From assembly GCA_046350655.1 (NCBI GenBank), contig JAXMAB010000007.1:124001-188000 (forward strand): a DNA stretch of 64,000 bases, written 5' to 3'. Both the position numbers and the translations under genes were made by a program. Positions 18,167-26,146 of the stretch are shown piece after piece (positions within the stretch are counted from its first letter, which is position 1; every line of letters starts with the position of its first letter). Below the pieces are notes generated by a model, which saw only the letters and a list, made by a program, of their open reading frames with translations, was not told where the DNA came from and ran no database searches. Source of the DNA: JAEUHO01 sp046350655 (GTDB lineage Bacteria > Planctomycetota > PLA2 > JAEUHO01).

Positions 18167-18625
18167 ATGACGCGCACCGCGACGAAGCCGACGTTCTCCG
18201 TGGCCGAGGCGAACCGCACCCTGCCCCTCGTGCGCGCGATCGCACAGGACATCGTCGCGGAGTTCGGCCGGCTGAAGGAGATCGGGCGCGACCGGCGGGC
18301 CCTCGAGGTCGAGGTCGCGTCGAACCCGAAGGCGCGGCCGCGGATGGACGCGCTCAAGGCGGACATCGACGAGGGCGCGACGCGGATCGACGCGTACATC
18401 AAGGAGCTCTCGGACCTCGGCGTCGAGCTGAAGGACCCCGAGCGCGGGCTCGTCGACTTCCCCTCCGAGCGCGGCGGCCGGGCCGTCTGGCTGTGCTGGA
18501 AGCTCGGCGAGGAGTCCGTGGCCCACTGGCACGGGATGGACGAGACGTTCTCCGACCGGCGCCCCATCGAGGTCGGCGGCAAGCGGCCCGAGCGGCGCGC
18601 GACGGGCGAAGGCCCCACGACGTGA
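18167..18625 (+). CDS. DUF2203 family protein
   Basis: This 152-residue protein matches the DUF2203 family: F-S-V-A-E-A-N-R-T-L-P-L-V at the start, a helical middle, then LSDLGVELKDPERGLVDF and V-W-L-C-W-K-L-G-E. The family is small, cytoplasmic and of unknown biochemical role. The last 15 residues are a charged tail. Its stop overlaps the GTG of the next gene (GTGA), so the two are translationally coupled. Confidence 0.9.
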   Translation: MTRTATKPTFSVAEANRTLPLVRAIAQDIVAEFGRLKEIGRDRRALEVEVASNPKARPRMDALKADIDEGATRIDAYIKELSDLGVELKDPERGLVDFPSERGGRAVWLCWKLGEESVAHWHGMDETFSDRRPIEVGGKRPERRATGEGPTT

Positions 18626-19086
18626 CGTCCGCCCGGCGGCCGCTCGCGGGCCGCACGCTCCTCGTCGTCGGTGCCGCCGACCCCGTCGCGCACAGCGTCG
18701 CCCTCCACGCGGCGGCCCGGGGCGCGGTCGTCGTCGCGGCCGGACCGGAGGTGCCCCCGGTGATCCTGACCGCGGGCCTCATCGCCGCGACGGGGGCGGT
18801 CGGGCGGGTCGTCGAGGAGGCCGCGCCGCCGCTGCTCGGCGCCGCGCTCGTGCGCGCGGCCGTCGCGGCGCTCGGCCCGTCGGCGCAGCCCATCACCGAC
18901 GTCGTCGTCGCGGACGCGGTGTTCGCGACGCCGGCCGCCGCGGCCGCCGCCGGGGCCGACCTCGTCGCCGCGCTGCCGCCGGCGACGCGACTCCACCGCG
19001 CCGAGGCCTCCCCCGCGGACGGGCCCCGGGCCGCGGGCCGGCGGATCGTCGACGGCCTGCTCGCGCCGCCCGGCCCGACGCGCTAA
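18622..19086 (+). CDS. Short Rossmann-type protein, degenerate SDR-like
   Basis: The 154-residue product starts LAGRTLLVVGAADPVAHSVALHAAARGAVVVAAGP. This reads like the first beta-alpha-beta unit of a short-chain dehydrogenase, but with GAADPVA in place of TGxxxGxG and no YxxxK site. It is about 100 residues shorter than a complete SDR. It may bind a nucleotide without catalysis or be decaying. It is coupled to the DUF2203 gene by a GTGA overlap. Confidence 0.65.
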   Translation: MTSARRPLAGRTLLVVGAADPVAHSVALHAAARGAVVVAAGPEVPPVILTAGLIAATGAVGRVVEEAAPPLLGAALVRAAVAALGPSAQPITDVVVADAVFATPAAAAAAGADLVAALPPATRLHRAEASPADGPRAAGRRIVDGLLAPPGPTR

Positions 19087-19089
19087 CGT
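19084..19089 (+). promoter_or_regulatory. TAnnnT -10 motif, leaderless type
   Basis: TAACGT, which includes the stop codon of the preceding gene, ends six bases before the GTG of the ferredoxin gene. Confidence 0.4.
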
Positions 19090-19095
19090 CGCGCC

Positions 19096-19476
19096 GTGGA
19101 CGCCGTGCCCCCGACCCCGCCGTCGCCGTCGCCGTCGCGCGCGCCGTTCGCGGCCCACGTCGTCGTGTGCCACGGCACGTCGTGCACCGACCGCGGCCAG
19201 GGGATGCCCGCACGCGAGCTGCGCAACGCGCTGTTCGAAGGCGGGTTGCAGGGCACCGTGCGCGTCACCAAGGCCACGTGCCTCAACCTGTGCAACCTCG
19301 CGCCGAACTGCGTCGTGTACGGCGCCGGCGCCGCCGACGGCGCCCCCGCGGGCGGCGCCTGGTACGCGGGCCTCACGCCGACGAAGGTGCGGCGCATCGT
19401 CGACGAGCACCTGCGCGGCGGGCGGCCCGTCGCCGACCTGCTCGTGCGCTGGGACCACCCGGACGTCGCGACGTGA
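19096..19476 (+). CDS. Thioredoxin-like [2Fe-2S] ferredoxin
   Basis: This 126-residue protein has the pattern of thioredoxin-fold [2Fe-2S] ferredoxins: VVVCHGTSC near residue 30, then TKATCLNLCNLAPNCVVYG and W-Y-A-G-L-T-P-T-K-V-R-R-I-V-D-E-H-L at the end. The cysteines C-x4-C and C-x3-C-x5-C can hold a cluster. It is a small soluble electron carrier; the partner is not evident. The first 18 residues are a Pro/Ser-rich extension, so a start further in cannot be excluded. Confidence 0.85.
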   Translation: MDAVPPTPPSPSPSRAPFAAHVVVCHGTSCTDRGQGMPARELRNALFEGGLQGTVRVTKATCLNLCNLAPNCVVYGAGAADGAPAGGAWYAGLTPTKVRRIVDEHLRGGRPVADLLVRWDHPDVAT

Positions 19477-19488
19477 CGCGAGGCCCGG
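19475..19488 (+). repeat. Partial dispersed 16-mer at a gene end
   Basis: GACGCGAGGCCCGG overlaps the stop codon of the ferredoxin gene. It corresponds to the shorter GGGACGCGAGGCCCG variant. Confidence 0.45.
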
Positions 19489-19518
19489 CCGCCGCCGGGG
19501 CCACGGGCCGCCGCCGCG

Positions 19519-20169
19519 TCAGACCGTCGGGCCGCGCAGGATCTGCAGGAACTCCTGCCGCGTGCGCGCGTCCGTGCGGAAGCGGCCCCGCATGCACGAC
19601 GTCACGGCGCGGCTGTTCTGCTTCTCGACGCCGCGCATCATCATGCAGAGGTGCGCCGCCTCGATGACCACGCCGACGCCGGCGGGCGCGAGGATCTCCT
19701 CGACGGCCTCGGCGATCTGCATCGTGAGCCGCTCCTGCACCTGGAGGCGGCGCGCGAAGCAGTCGACGATCCGCGGGAGCTTCGAGAGCCCGACGATCTT
19801 CCCCCGCGGCAGGTAGGCCACGTGCGCGCGGCCGAAGAACGGCAGCAGGTGGTGCTCGCAGAGGCTGTAGACCTCGATGTCGCGCACCACGACCATCTCG
19901 TCGGCGTCGTGCTCGAAGACCGCGCCGTTGAGCACGTCCTTCGGGGCCCGGGCGGCGCCCGCGGTCAGGTAGGCGAGGCTCTGCGCGACCCGGAGCGGCG
20001 TCTTGCGCAGGCCCTCCCGGGTCGGGTCCTCGCCCAGCCGGCGGAGCAGCTCGCGGACGAGGTCCTCGGAGGTGGCGGCGGCGAGCGAGCCCTCCGCCGC
20101 GGGCGCGGCGCCCCCGGCGGGCACCGGAGCGGCGGGCGGGGAGGCAGGCGAGCGGCGGCGAGGGGCCAT
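19519..20169 (-). CDS. folE: GTP cyclohydrolase I
   Basis: This 216-residue enzyme converts GTP to 7,8-dihydroneopterin triphosphate, the first step toward folate or related pterins. The core starts at about residue 35, with LGEDPTREGLRKTPLRVA and the zinc site SLCEHHLLPFFGRAHVAYLP and HLCMMMRGV. It ends in TRQEFLQIL. The first 33 residues are an Ala/Pro-rich extension. TACGCT lies nine bases before the ATG. Confidence 0.97.
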   Translation of the reverse strand: MAPRRRSPASPPAAPVPAGGAAPAAEGSLAAATSEDLVRELLRRLGEDPTREGLRKTPLRVAQSLAYLTAGAARAPKDVLNGAVFEHDADEMVVVRDIEVYSLCEHHLLPFFGRAHVAYLPRGKIVGLSKLPRIVDCFARRLQVQERLTMQIAEAVEEILAPAGVGVVIEAAHLCMMMRGVEKQNSRAVTSCMRGRFRTDARTRQEFLQILRGPTV

Positions 20170-20178
20170 GGCGAGGTC

Positions 20179-20184
20179 AGCGTA
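20179..20184 (-). promoter_or_regulatory. TAnnnT -10 motif, leaderless type
   Basis: TACGCT on the minus strand ends nine bases before the folE ATG. Confidence 0.45.
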
Positions 20185-20214
20185 TCGGGCGGCGCGGCCG
20201 GTGGCCCGGGGCGA

Positions 20215-20231
20215 CCGGGCCTCGCGGTCCC
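20215..20231 (-). repeat. Dispersed 16-mer, exact copy
   Basis: This is an exact minus-strand copy in the divergent gap between folE and a lipoprotein gene. Confidence 0.8.
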
Positions 20232-20381
20232 CGCCCCGGGACGTCCCCCAGGGGCCCCGACCCGGCCCGGCGGACGCCACCCGGCCGCCGTCCGTCCCGG
20301 ACCCGGCACGGACGGGGTTTCGCCCCGGGCCTCCCCCGTGTAGACTCCGCGGTTCGGCCCCCCGGGGCACGGAGGCGCGGC

Positions 20382-20729
20382 ATGAGGCTCTTGGCGAAGT
20401 TCTGCACGGTGATCCCCTCGCTCGTCCTCGCGACGGTCCTCTCGGGCTGCTCGAGCACGTCGGCGACGGTGTGGGAGTTCGGCGGCGGCGACGGCCGCCC
20501 CCGCGACCAGGTGCAGCCGATCGAGGTCGTGCAGGACCCCGGCCAGATGTCGTACCGCACCGTCGGGCACATCCGCGCGGGCGGCAACACGCACGCGTAC
20601 GACGCGATGGCGCGCCTCAAGGACGAGGCCCGCAAGCTCGGCGCGCACGCGATCACGAACGTGCACCGCGTGACCGGCACCGACGAGGCCATCTACGAGG
20701 CCGACGCCATCCAGTGGACCGGCTGGTAG
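20382..20729 (+). CDS. Small lipoprotein
   Basis: This 115-residue lipoprotein has a clear lipobox (VLATVLSGC, Cys23). The mature part contains YRTVGHIRAGGNTHAYDAMARL and AHAITNVHRV, which resemble small heavy-metal-binding or YbjQ-like fold proteins, so the function is unknown. A TAGACT at 20341-20346 and GGAGG before the ATG suggest a promoter and ribosome site. It is the first of three consecutive lipoprotein genes. Confidence 0.8.
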   Translation: MRLLAKFCTVIPSLVLATVLSGCSSTSATVWEFGGGDGRPRDQVQPIEVVQDPGQMSYRTVGHIRAGGNTHAYDAMARLKDEARKLGAHAITNVHRVTGTDEAIYEADAIQWTGW

Positions 20730-20740
20730 CCCTCCCCACC

Positions 20741-21142
20741 GTGTCGCTCGTCGCGGGCTGGGCCCTCGTCGGGTCCCTGCTCGCCGGCTGCGCGTCGCGC
20801 GACGGGGGCCCCGCGTATGCGGGCCCCGCCTACGGGCCGCCTCCGAACCTCGCGCCCGCCGCGTCGTCGGACCTCGGGCAGATCGAGGCCGCGGTGCGCC
20901 GGTACGCGGCGGAGCACGGCGGGCGGCTCCCGACGACGCTCGACGACCTCGTGACCGAGACCGGACCCGACGGTTCGCCGTACCTGCGGCGCGTGGCGCG
21001 CGACCCGTGGGGCGGCCGGTACGACTACGCGATCGAGAGCTCGCGCGCCGGCACGTTCGACCTCCGCTCCTACGGCCCCGACCGCCTGCCCGCAACCGGC
21101 GACGACGTCGTCGCGCGCGGCGCCGTGGCCCGTCCCGACTGA
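20741..21142 (+). CDS. Lipoprotein with a pseudopilin GspG-like domain
   Basis: The product has a lipobox (ALVGSLLAGC) instead of a prepilin cleavage site. After about 30 residues comes a C-terminal domain like that of type II secretion major pseudopilins: an N-terminal helix (LGQIEAAVRRYAAEHGG), a LPTTLDDLV turn, then DPWGGRYDYAI and SYGPDRLPATGDD. This is a GspG-type head on a lipid anchor. The GTG at 20741 is the most economical start; a GTG at 20714 is also in frame. The next gene is a relative. Confidence 0.7.
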   Translation: MSLVAGWALVGSLLAGCASRDGGPAYAGPAYGPPPNLAPAASSDLGQIEAAVRRYAAEHGGRLPTTLDDLVTETGPDGSPYLRRVARDPWGGRYDYAIESSRAGTFDLRSYGPDRLPATGDDVVARGAVARPD

Positions 21143-21194
21143 CGTCCTCCGACCCCCGACCCCCGTAACGGCCCCGCCCGAACAGGACTCCCCC

Positions 21195-21665
21195 ATGACC
21201 CTCCGTCGCCTCGCTCCGATGTTCGCCCTCGTCCTCGCCGGCTGCTCGGGCGGGATGGCGCTCCCGCCGCCGCCGGTGGTGCCGACGCCCGCCGCGAACC
21301 GCGCCCCGACGACCGAGGTCAACCACCCGCTATCGGCCCGCCAGCGCATCGACGACCACGCCGCGCGGCTCGCGGACGGCGTCGCGCGCTACCGCGAGGT
21401 GAGCGGCTCGGCGATGCCGCAGTCGATGCGCGACCTCGCGATCACCATGGGCGCCGACGGCCGCCCGTGCTTCACCGAGATCCTCAAGGACCACTGGTTC
21501 CAGCCCTACGCCTACTCCGTCGTGGACGAGCGTTCGGGCCGCTTCCAGCTGACGTCGGCCGGCGCGAACGGCCAGTTCGGCGACGGCGACGACCTCACCG
21601 CGGTCCGCGGGCCCGGCGACGCGCGCGTCGAGACGTACGGCTTCACCGCCCACGCGGGCGAGTAG
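21195..21665 (+). CDS. Lipoprotein with a degenerate pseudopilin-like domain
   Basis: This 156-residue lipoprotein (FALVLAGC) is related to the preceding gene. It has a Pro-rich linker, a helix with DHAARLADGVARYREVSG, a Met-Pro turn and a DxW/Y segment, then FQLTSAGANGQFGDGDDLT matching the GPDxxxxTGDD end. The calcium-type acidic loop is retained. The pair probably arose by duplication. Confidence 0.75.
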   Translation: MTLRRLAPMFALVLAGCSGGMALPPPPVVPTPAANRAPTTEVNHPLSARQRIDDHAARLADGVARYREVSGSAMPQSMRDLAITMGADGRPCFTEILKDHWFQPYAYSVVDERSGRFQLTSAGANGQFGDGDDLTAVRGPGDARVETYGFTAHAGE

Positions 21666-21682
21666 CGCGGGCGGCGCGGGGC

Positions 21683-22795
21683 GTGCCCTCGCCGCGCGTC
21701 CGCGCGGAGTTCGCCTACGAGGGCCGCTACGGCGGCCCGCCGAAGGGCTTCGTGTCGGCCCGCGGGCGGCTCGTCCTGCTCGGCGAGCACGTCGAGGCCG
21801 GCGGCGGCCCGGTCCTCGCGTTGCCCCTGCGGCTCGGCGTCACGTGCGCGTGGGGCCCGCGCCCCGACCGCTCGGTGCGCATCGTGGCGCTCGACGCGAA
21901 GGCGGGCGACCGGTTCGTCCACGGCGCGTACGCGAAGTCCGGCCGTCGGTGGGCCGACCTCGTGCGCGGCGTGTGCGCGGCCCTCGAGGCCGAGGGCGTC
22001 CGCCTCCCGGGGATCGACCTCGTCGTGGCGGGCGACCTGCCCGCGCGGCGCGGCCTCGGCTCGTCGGGCGCGTTCCTGACCGCGATCGTGCGCGCGTTCG
22101 ACGCCGCGCGCGGCGACGACCCGACGCCGCCCTCGACCGTCGCCGACGTCGTCACCGAGGCGGAGCGCACGTGGGGCGGCGCCGACGCCGCGCCCCTCGA
22201 CGCCTACGTCGCCGCGGTCGGCGAGCCGGGCCGTCCGCTGCTCGTGGACACCGTGCGCCGCACGCACGAGACGCTGCCGTGGCCCGACGGCGTCGAGGCC
22301 GTGCCGATCGACACCGGCGTCCACCCGACGCGCGCCGAGACGCCGTGGGCCGACCGCCACGCGGAGCTGCTCGAGGGGCTCAAGCGCCTCGCGCACGCGC
22401 GCGAGGCCGCCCGTTCGGCGGGCACGACGCCGGACGACGCGCGCCTCCTCGACCGCCTCCCCGAGCCGTTCGTGCGGCGCGCGCGCCACCACGTGACCGA
22501 GGTGCGCCGCGTGCTCGAGGGCGCGCAGGCGCTCCGCCGCGGTGACGCCGTCGCGCTGGGGCGCCTCGTGGACGAGAGCCACCGCAGCCTCGCGCGCGAC
22601 CTCCAGTCGTCGACGCCCGCCGTCGAGGCGATGGTCGCGGCTCGGCGCGCCGAGCCGGATGTCCTCGGCGTGCGGATGCACGGGCTCGGGTGGGGCGGAT
22701 GCCTGCTCGTGGTACGCGCGGCCCGTCCGCCGTCGTCCGACGCCGCCGCCGACGACGCGTCCGACGACGACGCCGACTCCCCCGAAGCCCCGTGA
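21683..22795 (+). CDS. GHMP kinase, galactokinase-like
   Basis: This 370-residue kinase has the three GHMP motifs: GRLVLLGEHVEAGGGP (motif 1, like GRVNLIGEHTDYNGG of galactokinases), GDLPARRGLGSSGAF (ATP loop) and VRMHGLGWGGCLLVV (motif 3). It probably phosphorylates a sugar or related alcohol. Motif 1 has EAGGG where galactokinases read DYNGG, so galactose may not be the substrate. It ends in an acidic DDxSDDDAD tail. The start is a GTG 18 bases after the lipoprotein stop. Confidence 0.8.
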   Translation: MPSPRVRAEFAYEGRYGGPPKGFVSARGRLVLLGEHVEAGGGPVLALPLRLGVTCAWGPRPDRSVRIVALDAKAGDRFVHGAYAKSGRRWADLVRGVCAALEAEGVRLPGIDLVVAGDLPARRGLGSSGAFLTAIVRAFDAARGDDPTPPSTVADVVTEAERTWGGADAAPLDAYVAAVGEPGRPLLVDTVRRTHETLPWPDGVEAVPIDTGVHPTRAETPWADRHAELLEGLKRLAHAREAARSAGTTPDDARLLDRLPEPFVRRARHHVTEVRRVLEGAQALRRGDAVALGRLVDESHRSLARDLQSSTPAVEAMVAARRAEPDVLGVRMHGLGWGGCLLVVRAARPPSSDAAADDASDDDADSPEAP

Positions 22796-22820
22796 CCTCG
22801 CGCGCGCGGTGCGCGGCGGG

Positions 22821-22837
22821 CCGGGCCTCGCGGTCCC
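22821..22837 (-). repeat. Dispersed 16-mer, exact copy
   Basis: This exact minus-strand copy lies between the GHMP kinase stop and the tRNA-Leu gene. Confidence 0.8.
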
Positions 22838-22869
22838 GGGAACCGGACCGCCCCGGAGGATCCGGAGGA

Positions 22870-22956
22870 TGGTGCGAGCGGGGGGAGTCGAACCCCCAAG
22901 CCCTTGCGGGCACGGGCTCCTAAGACCCGCGTGTCTGCCAGTTCCACCACGCTCGC
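22870..22956 (-). tRNA. tRNA-Leu (anticodon UAG)
   Basis: Read on the minus strand, a 7-bp acceptor stem pairs GCGAGCG with CGCTCGC, and the discriminator A is followed by an encoded CCA. The anticodon loop CTTAGGA gives UAG. A long class II variable arm (around TGCCCGCAAGGGCTT) and a T arm with GGTTCGACTCC are present. It decodes CUA/CUN leucine codons. Confidence 0.95.
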
Positions 22957-23042
22957 GTGCGCGGAGTCCGAGCAGGATAGCCGCCCCACATCGCGACGCC
23001 GCATCGCCGCGCGGATCGGCCCCGCGGCGCCGCGCCCGCGCG

Positions 23043-23390
23043 TCAGCGGCCCAGCACGAGGTCGAGGGCGGCAAGGACTCGCGCGAGCAGGGTCGGCGAG
23101 ACCCGCCCCGTCGCGGCGACGAACCGTGAACGATCCACCGCGTGGATCTGATGGACGAGCGCGACAGAGTCCTTCGGCAGCCCGGTCGCCGTGGCGCTCA
23201 TCACGACACAGGACGCGTGGTCGCCGAGCGTCAGGTTCGAGGAAAGCGGCACCGCGACGACCGTGCCGAGGCCGGCCTCGGTGAACGTGTCGGCCTGCAC
23301 CACCAGCAGCGGTCGCCGGAAGCCGGGCTCGGAACCCAGCGGGACCCCGAGATCCGCCCACCAGACGTCCCCTTGCCGGATCGAGGTCAC
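23043..23390 (-). CDS. mazF: MazF/PemK-type toxin
   Basis: This 115-residue protein is a probable mRNA interferase: IRQGDVWWADLG at the start, FRRPLLVVQADTF, VVAVPLSSNL and L-P-K-D-S-V-A-L-V-H-Q-I in the middle, as in MazF/PemK enzymes that cut RNA at short sequences. The GTG at 23390 overlaps the antitoxin stop (GTGA). Together with the upstream ribbon-helix-helix gene it forms a toxin-antitoxin pair next to tRNA-Leu. Confidence 0.92.
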   Translation of the reverse strand: MTSIRQGDVWWADLGVPLGSEPGFRRPLLVVQADTFTEAGLGTVVAVPLSSNLTLGDHASCVVMSATATGLPKDSVALVHQIHAVDRSRFVAATGRVSPTLLARVLAALDLVLGR

Positions 23391-23623
23391 CACTCCACCC
23401 TCCGCAGCTGCTCGGTCGTCAGTCGGGCGTGCGCCCGCGCGTCCGGTTCCGCGAGCGACGCGTTGTAGCGAGCGACCCACGCGGCAAGCGCCTCCGGTTC
23501 GTGGCGCGCCACGAACTCGCGGAGCGCCGCCGCGTAGAGCGCGCTCCGGCTCGTGCCGAGGCGCGCGGCGAGCGCCTCGCCGGCGGCGAAGAGGTCGTTG
23601 GGGATGGAGACGGCAGTCTTCAT
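23387..23623 (-). CDS. Ribbon-helix-helix antitoxin, MazE-type
   Basis: This 78-residue protein begins MKTAVSIPNDLFAAGEALAARLGTSRS, a ribbon-helix-helix DNA-binding unit, followed by an acidic/aliphatic toxin-binding tail (LREFVARHEPEALAAWV...). The ATG at 23623 was chosen because it begins the beta strand and lies against an inverted repeat. It should bind its own promoter and neutralise the downstream MazF-like toxin. Confidence 0.9.
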   Translation of the reverse strand: MKTAVSIPNDLFAAGEALAARLGTSRSALYAAALREFVARHEPEALAAWVARYNASLAEPDARAHARLTTEQLRRVEW

Positions 23624-23624
23624 A

Positions 23625-23644
23625 CCCGTGGTTATACCCACGGG
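23625..23644. promoter_or_regulatory. Inverted-repeat operator and -10 of the toxin-antitoxin unit
   Basis: CCCGTGG-TTATAC-CCACGGG is a perfect 7-bp inverted repeat with a 6-base spacer, directly before the antitoxin ATG. The spacer contains TATAAC on the minus strand, seven bases from the start codon. Repressor binding here would cover the -10 and start site, fitting autoregulation. Confidence 0.6.
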
Positions 23645-23853
23645 GACCGCGGGGAGACGAGGGCGCATGCCCGTACTCGTGCGAGTCGGGCCGCGAGATA
23701 CAGGATGTATTCTGCAAGGACTATCCGCAGGCCGTCCCGCCTTCGTTGGACCGGCTCTCCCCTCGCCCGTATCCTCCGGCCGCCGTGGTGCGCGCGCCCG
23801 CCCGAGACGGCTCCTCGGGTCCGTGACGCCCCCGGTGCCGGAGACCGACCCCG

Positions 23854-24963
23854 ATGGCCGAGATGCTCCAGGTCCTCGACGCCGCGACGAAGGCCGCCAA
23901 GCTGCCGTCCGGGCTCACGCCCGACGACTGCAAGACGATGTACCGCGCGATGCTCGCGACCCGTCTGTTCGACCAGCGCGGCATGAACCTCCAGCGCCAG
24001 GGCCGCATCGGCTTCTGCGTGCCCTCCATGGGGCAGGAGGCCAGCCAGATCGGGACCGCGTTCGCGGCGACGAAAGAGGACTGGATCTACCCGTCCTACC
24101 GCACGCACTCGATCGCGATCCTGCGCGGCGTCCCGTTCCGCACGCTGATCGACCAGCTGTACGGCAACGCCACCGACATCGTGAAGGGTCGGCAGATGCC
24201 GAACCACTTCTCGCTGCGGCAGTGGAACATGGTCTCGATCTCGTCGCCCATCGGCACGCAGATCTCGCAGGCCGCGGGCACCGCGCGCGCGATCCAGATC
24301 CGCGGCGAGAAGAAGGCCGTCTGGACGTACTTCGGCGACGGCGGCACGTCCGAGGGCGAGTTCCACTGCGGCATGAACTTCGCCGGCGTGTGGAAGGCCC
24401 CTTGCATCTTCGTCTGCGAGAACAACCAGTGGGCCATCTCGGTCCCGGTGCGCCTCCAGACCGCCAGCGAGTCGTTCGCGGCGAAGGCGATCGCCTACGG
24501 CATGCCCGGCGTGAAGGTGGACGGCAACGACGTCCTCGCCGTGTACCAGGCCGCCAAGGAGGCGCGCGAGCGCGCCATCGCCGGCGGCGGGCCCACGCTG
24601 ATCGAGACGTTCACGTTCCGCCAGGGCCCCCACTCGTCGTCCGACGACCCGAAGCGGTACCAGCCGCCCGAGATGCTCGAGACGTGGAAGAAGAAGGACC
24701 CCATCGCCCGGTTCCAGGCCTTCCTCGAGAAGAAGAAGCTCTGGACCCCCGAGTGGGAGAAGGCGCTGACCGAGGAGATCACGGCCGACCTCGCGAAGGC
24801 CGTGGACGCCGCCGAGCAGACGCCCGCGCCCGCCGTGGACACGATGTTCGACGACGTCTACGCGACGCTGCCGCCGCACCTCGTCGAGCAGCGCGAGGCC
24901 GTCCGCCAGCAGATCCGCACCAGCGGCGCCATCCAGGACACCGGCGGCAAGTTCCCGCTCTGA
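23854..24963 (+). CDS. pdhA: 2-oxoacid dehydrogenase E1 alpha subunit, first copy
   Basis: This 369-residue thiamin diphosphate enzyme subunit decarboxylates pyruvate or a branched-chain 2-oxoacid. The ThDP motif starts GDG at 161-163 (GDGGTSEGEF) and ends in the ENNQWAIS segment. The phosphorylation-loop region HSSSDDPKRY is also present. It belongs to the heterotetrameric alpha/beta type. GGAGA precedes the ATG. It begins the operon E1alpha-E1beta-E2-E1alpha2-E3-lipB. An AT-richer stretch at about 23695-23735 is the likely promoter region. Confidence 0.93.
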   Translation: MAEMLQVLDAATKAAKLPSGLTPDDCKTMYRAMLATRLFDQRGMNLQRQGRIGFCVPSMGQEASQIGTAFAATKEDWIYPSYRTHSIAILRGVPFRTLIDQLYGNATDIVKGRQMPNHFSLRQWNMVSISSPIGTQISQAAGTARAIQIRGEKKAVWTYFGDGGTSEGEFHCGMNFAGVWKAPCIFVCENNQWAISVPVRLQTASESFAAKAIAYGMPGVKVDGNDVLAVYQAAKEARERAIAGGGPTLIETFTFRQGPHSSSDDPKRYQPPEMLETWKKKDPIARFQAFLEKKKLWTPEWEKALTEEITADLAKAVDAAEQTPAPAVDTMFDDVYATLPPHLVEQREAVRQQIRTSGAIQDTGGKFPL

Positions 24964-25111
24964 CCCGCGGCCCCGGCCGCGGCGCCCCCCGCACGGGACG
25001 GGCGCCACGGCCTCCCGCCCCCCGCAGCCCCCCACCCTTCCCCGCGCCCGACGGTTCCCCGGACCCGACGGCTCGACCGACGCACGACCCGGACCGCGCA
25101 GGAGACCGAAG

Positions 25112-26089
25112 ATGCCCGAGATGACGTTGCTGGCGGCGATCAACGACGCGTTGAACATCGCCATGGCCAAGGACGAGCGCGTGGTGATGCTCGGCGAGGA
25201 CATCGGCAAGAAGGGCGGCGTGTTCGGCGCCACCGCCGGCCTCTACGAGAAGTACGGCGACCTGCGCGTGATGGACACGCCGCTGTCGGAGAACGGCATC
25301 CTCGGCACCGCCGTCGGCATGGGCCTCTACGGCCTGCGGCCGGTCCCCGAGATCCAGTTCCTCGACTTCATCTACCCGGGCTTCGACCAGATCGTCTCGG
25401 AGATGGCGAAGTTCCGCTACCGCTCCGGCGGCGAGTACCCCTGCCCGTGCGTGGTGCGCTCGCCCTCGGGCGGCGGCATCAAGGGCGGCCACTACCACTC
25501 GCAGTCGGCCGAGAGCTACTTCATCCACACGCCGGGCCTGCGCGTGGTGATGCCGTCCACGCCGCGCGACGCGAAGGGCATGCTGCTCGCGTCGATCTTC
25601 CAGGACGACCCGGTGATCTTCCTCGAGCCGAAGGCGCTGTACCGCCACGCGAAGGAGGAGGTCGAGTCGGGCTACTTCGAGGTCGAGCTGGGCAAGGCCC
25701 GCCTCGTGAAGGCCGGCGACGCGGTCACGCTCGTCAGCTGGGGTTCGATGGTCGTGACGTGCGAGCAGGCCGTCGCGAAGGCCGCGGAGAAGGGCGTCTC
25801 GGTCGAGCTGATCGACCTGCGCAGCCTCCTCCCGTGGGACACGGACGCCGTCATGGCGTCGGTCAAGAAGACGGGCCGCCTCGTGATCGCGCAGGAGGCC
25901 CCGCGCACGCTCGGCTTCGCCAGCGAGATCGCGGCGACCGCCGCCGAGAAGGCCATCGACTCGCTGCGCGCGCCGATCGCGCGGGTCTCGGGCTTCGACA
26001 CGCCGTTCCCCTACACGCTCGAGCACGTCTACAAGCCCGACGCCCAGCGCATCCTCAACGCGATCGACTACGTCGCGCGCTACGACTGA
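25112..26089 (+). CDS. pdhB: 2-oxoacid dehydrogenase E1 beta subunit
   Basis: This 325-residue subunit has the transketolase pyrimidine-binding and C-terminal domains of E1 beta: VVMLGEDIGKKGG, D-T-P-L-S-E-N-G-I-L-G, Q-F-L-D-F, PGLRVVMPSTPRDAKGML, then ITPF-type regions GWGSMV/VELIDLRSLLPWD. It pairs with an E1 alpha to form the active site. It is the only beta gene in an operon with two alpha genes. The 148-base gap before it has no hairpin I trust; GGAGA precedes the ATG. Confidence 0.95.
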   Translation: MPEMTLLAAINDALNIAMAKDERVVMLGEDIGKKGGVFGATAGLYEKYGDLRVMDTPLSENGILGTAVGMGLYGLRPVPEIQFLDFIYPGFDQIVSEMAKFRYRSGGEYPCPCVVRSPSGGGIKGGHYHSQSAESYFIHTPGLRVVMPSTPRDAKGMLLASIFQDDPVIFLEPKALYRHAKEEVESGYFEVELGKARLVKAGDAVTLVSWGSMVVTCEQAVAKAAEKGVSVELIDLRSLLPWDTDAVMASVKKTGRLVIAQEAPRTLGFASEIAATAAEKAIDSLRAPIARVSGFDTPFPYTLEHVYKPDAQRILNAIDYVARYD

Positions 26090-26146
26090 CGCGCGCCCCG
26101 CACCCCCGCACCGCACCCCGCCCCGAAACGCACCGCGGAGACCCCC

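Noticed and set aside
22870..23644. tRNA-Leu plus the toxin-antitoxin pair as an integrated element
   Set aside because: No integrase, no repeated tRNA end and no atypical composition beyond the pair were found, and the pair does not sit against the tRNA 3' end in the usual way.
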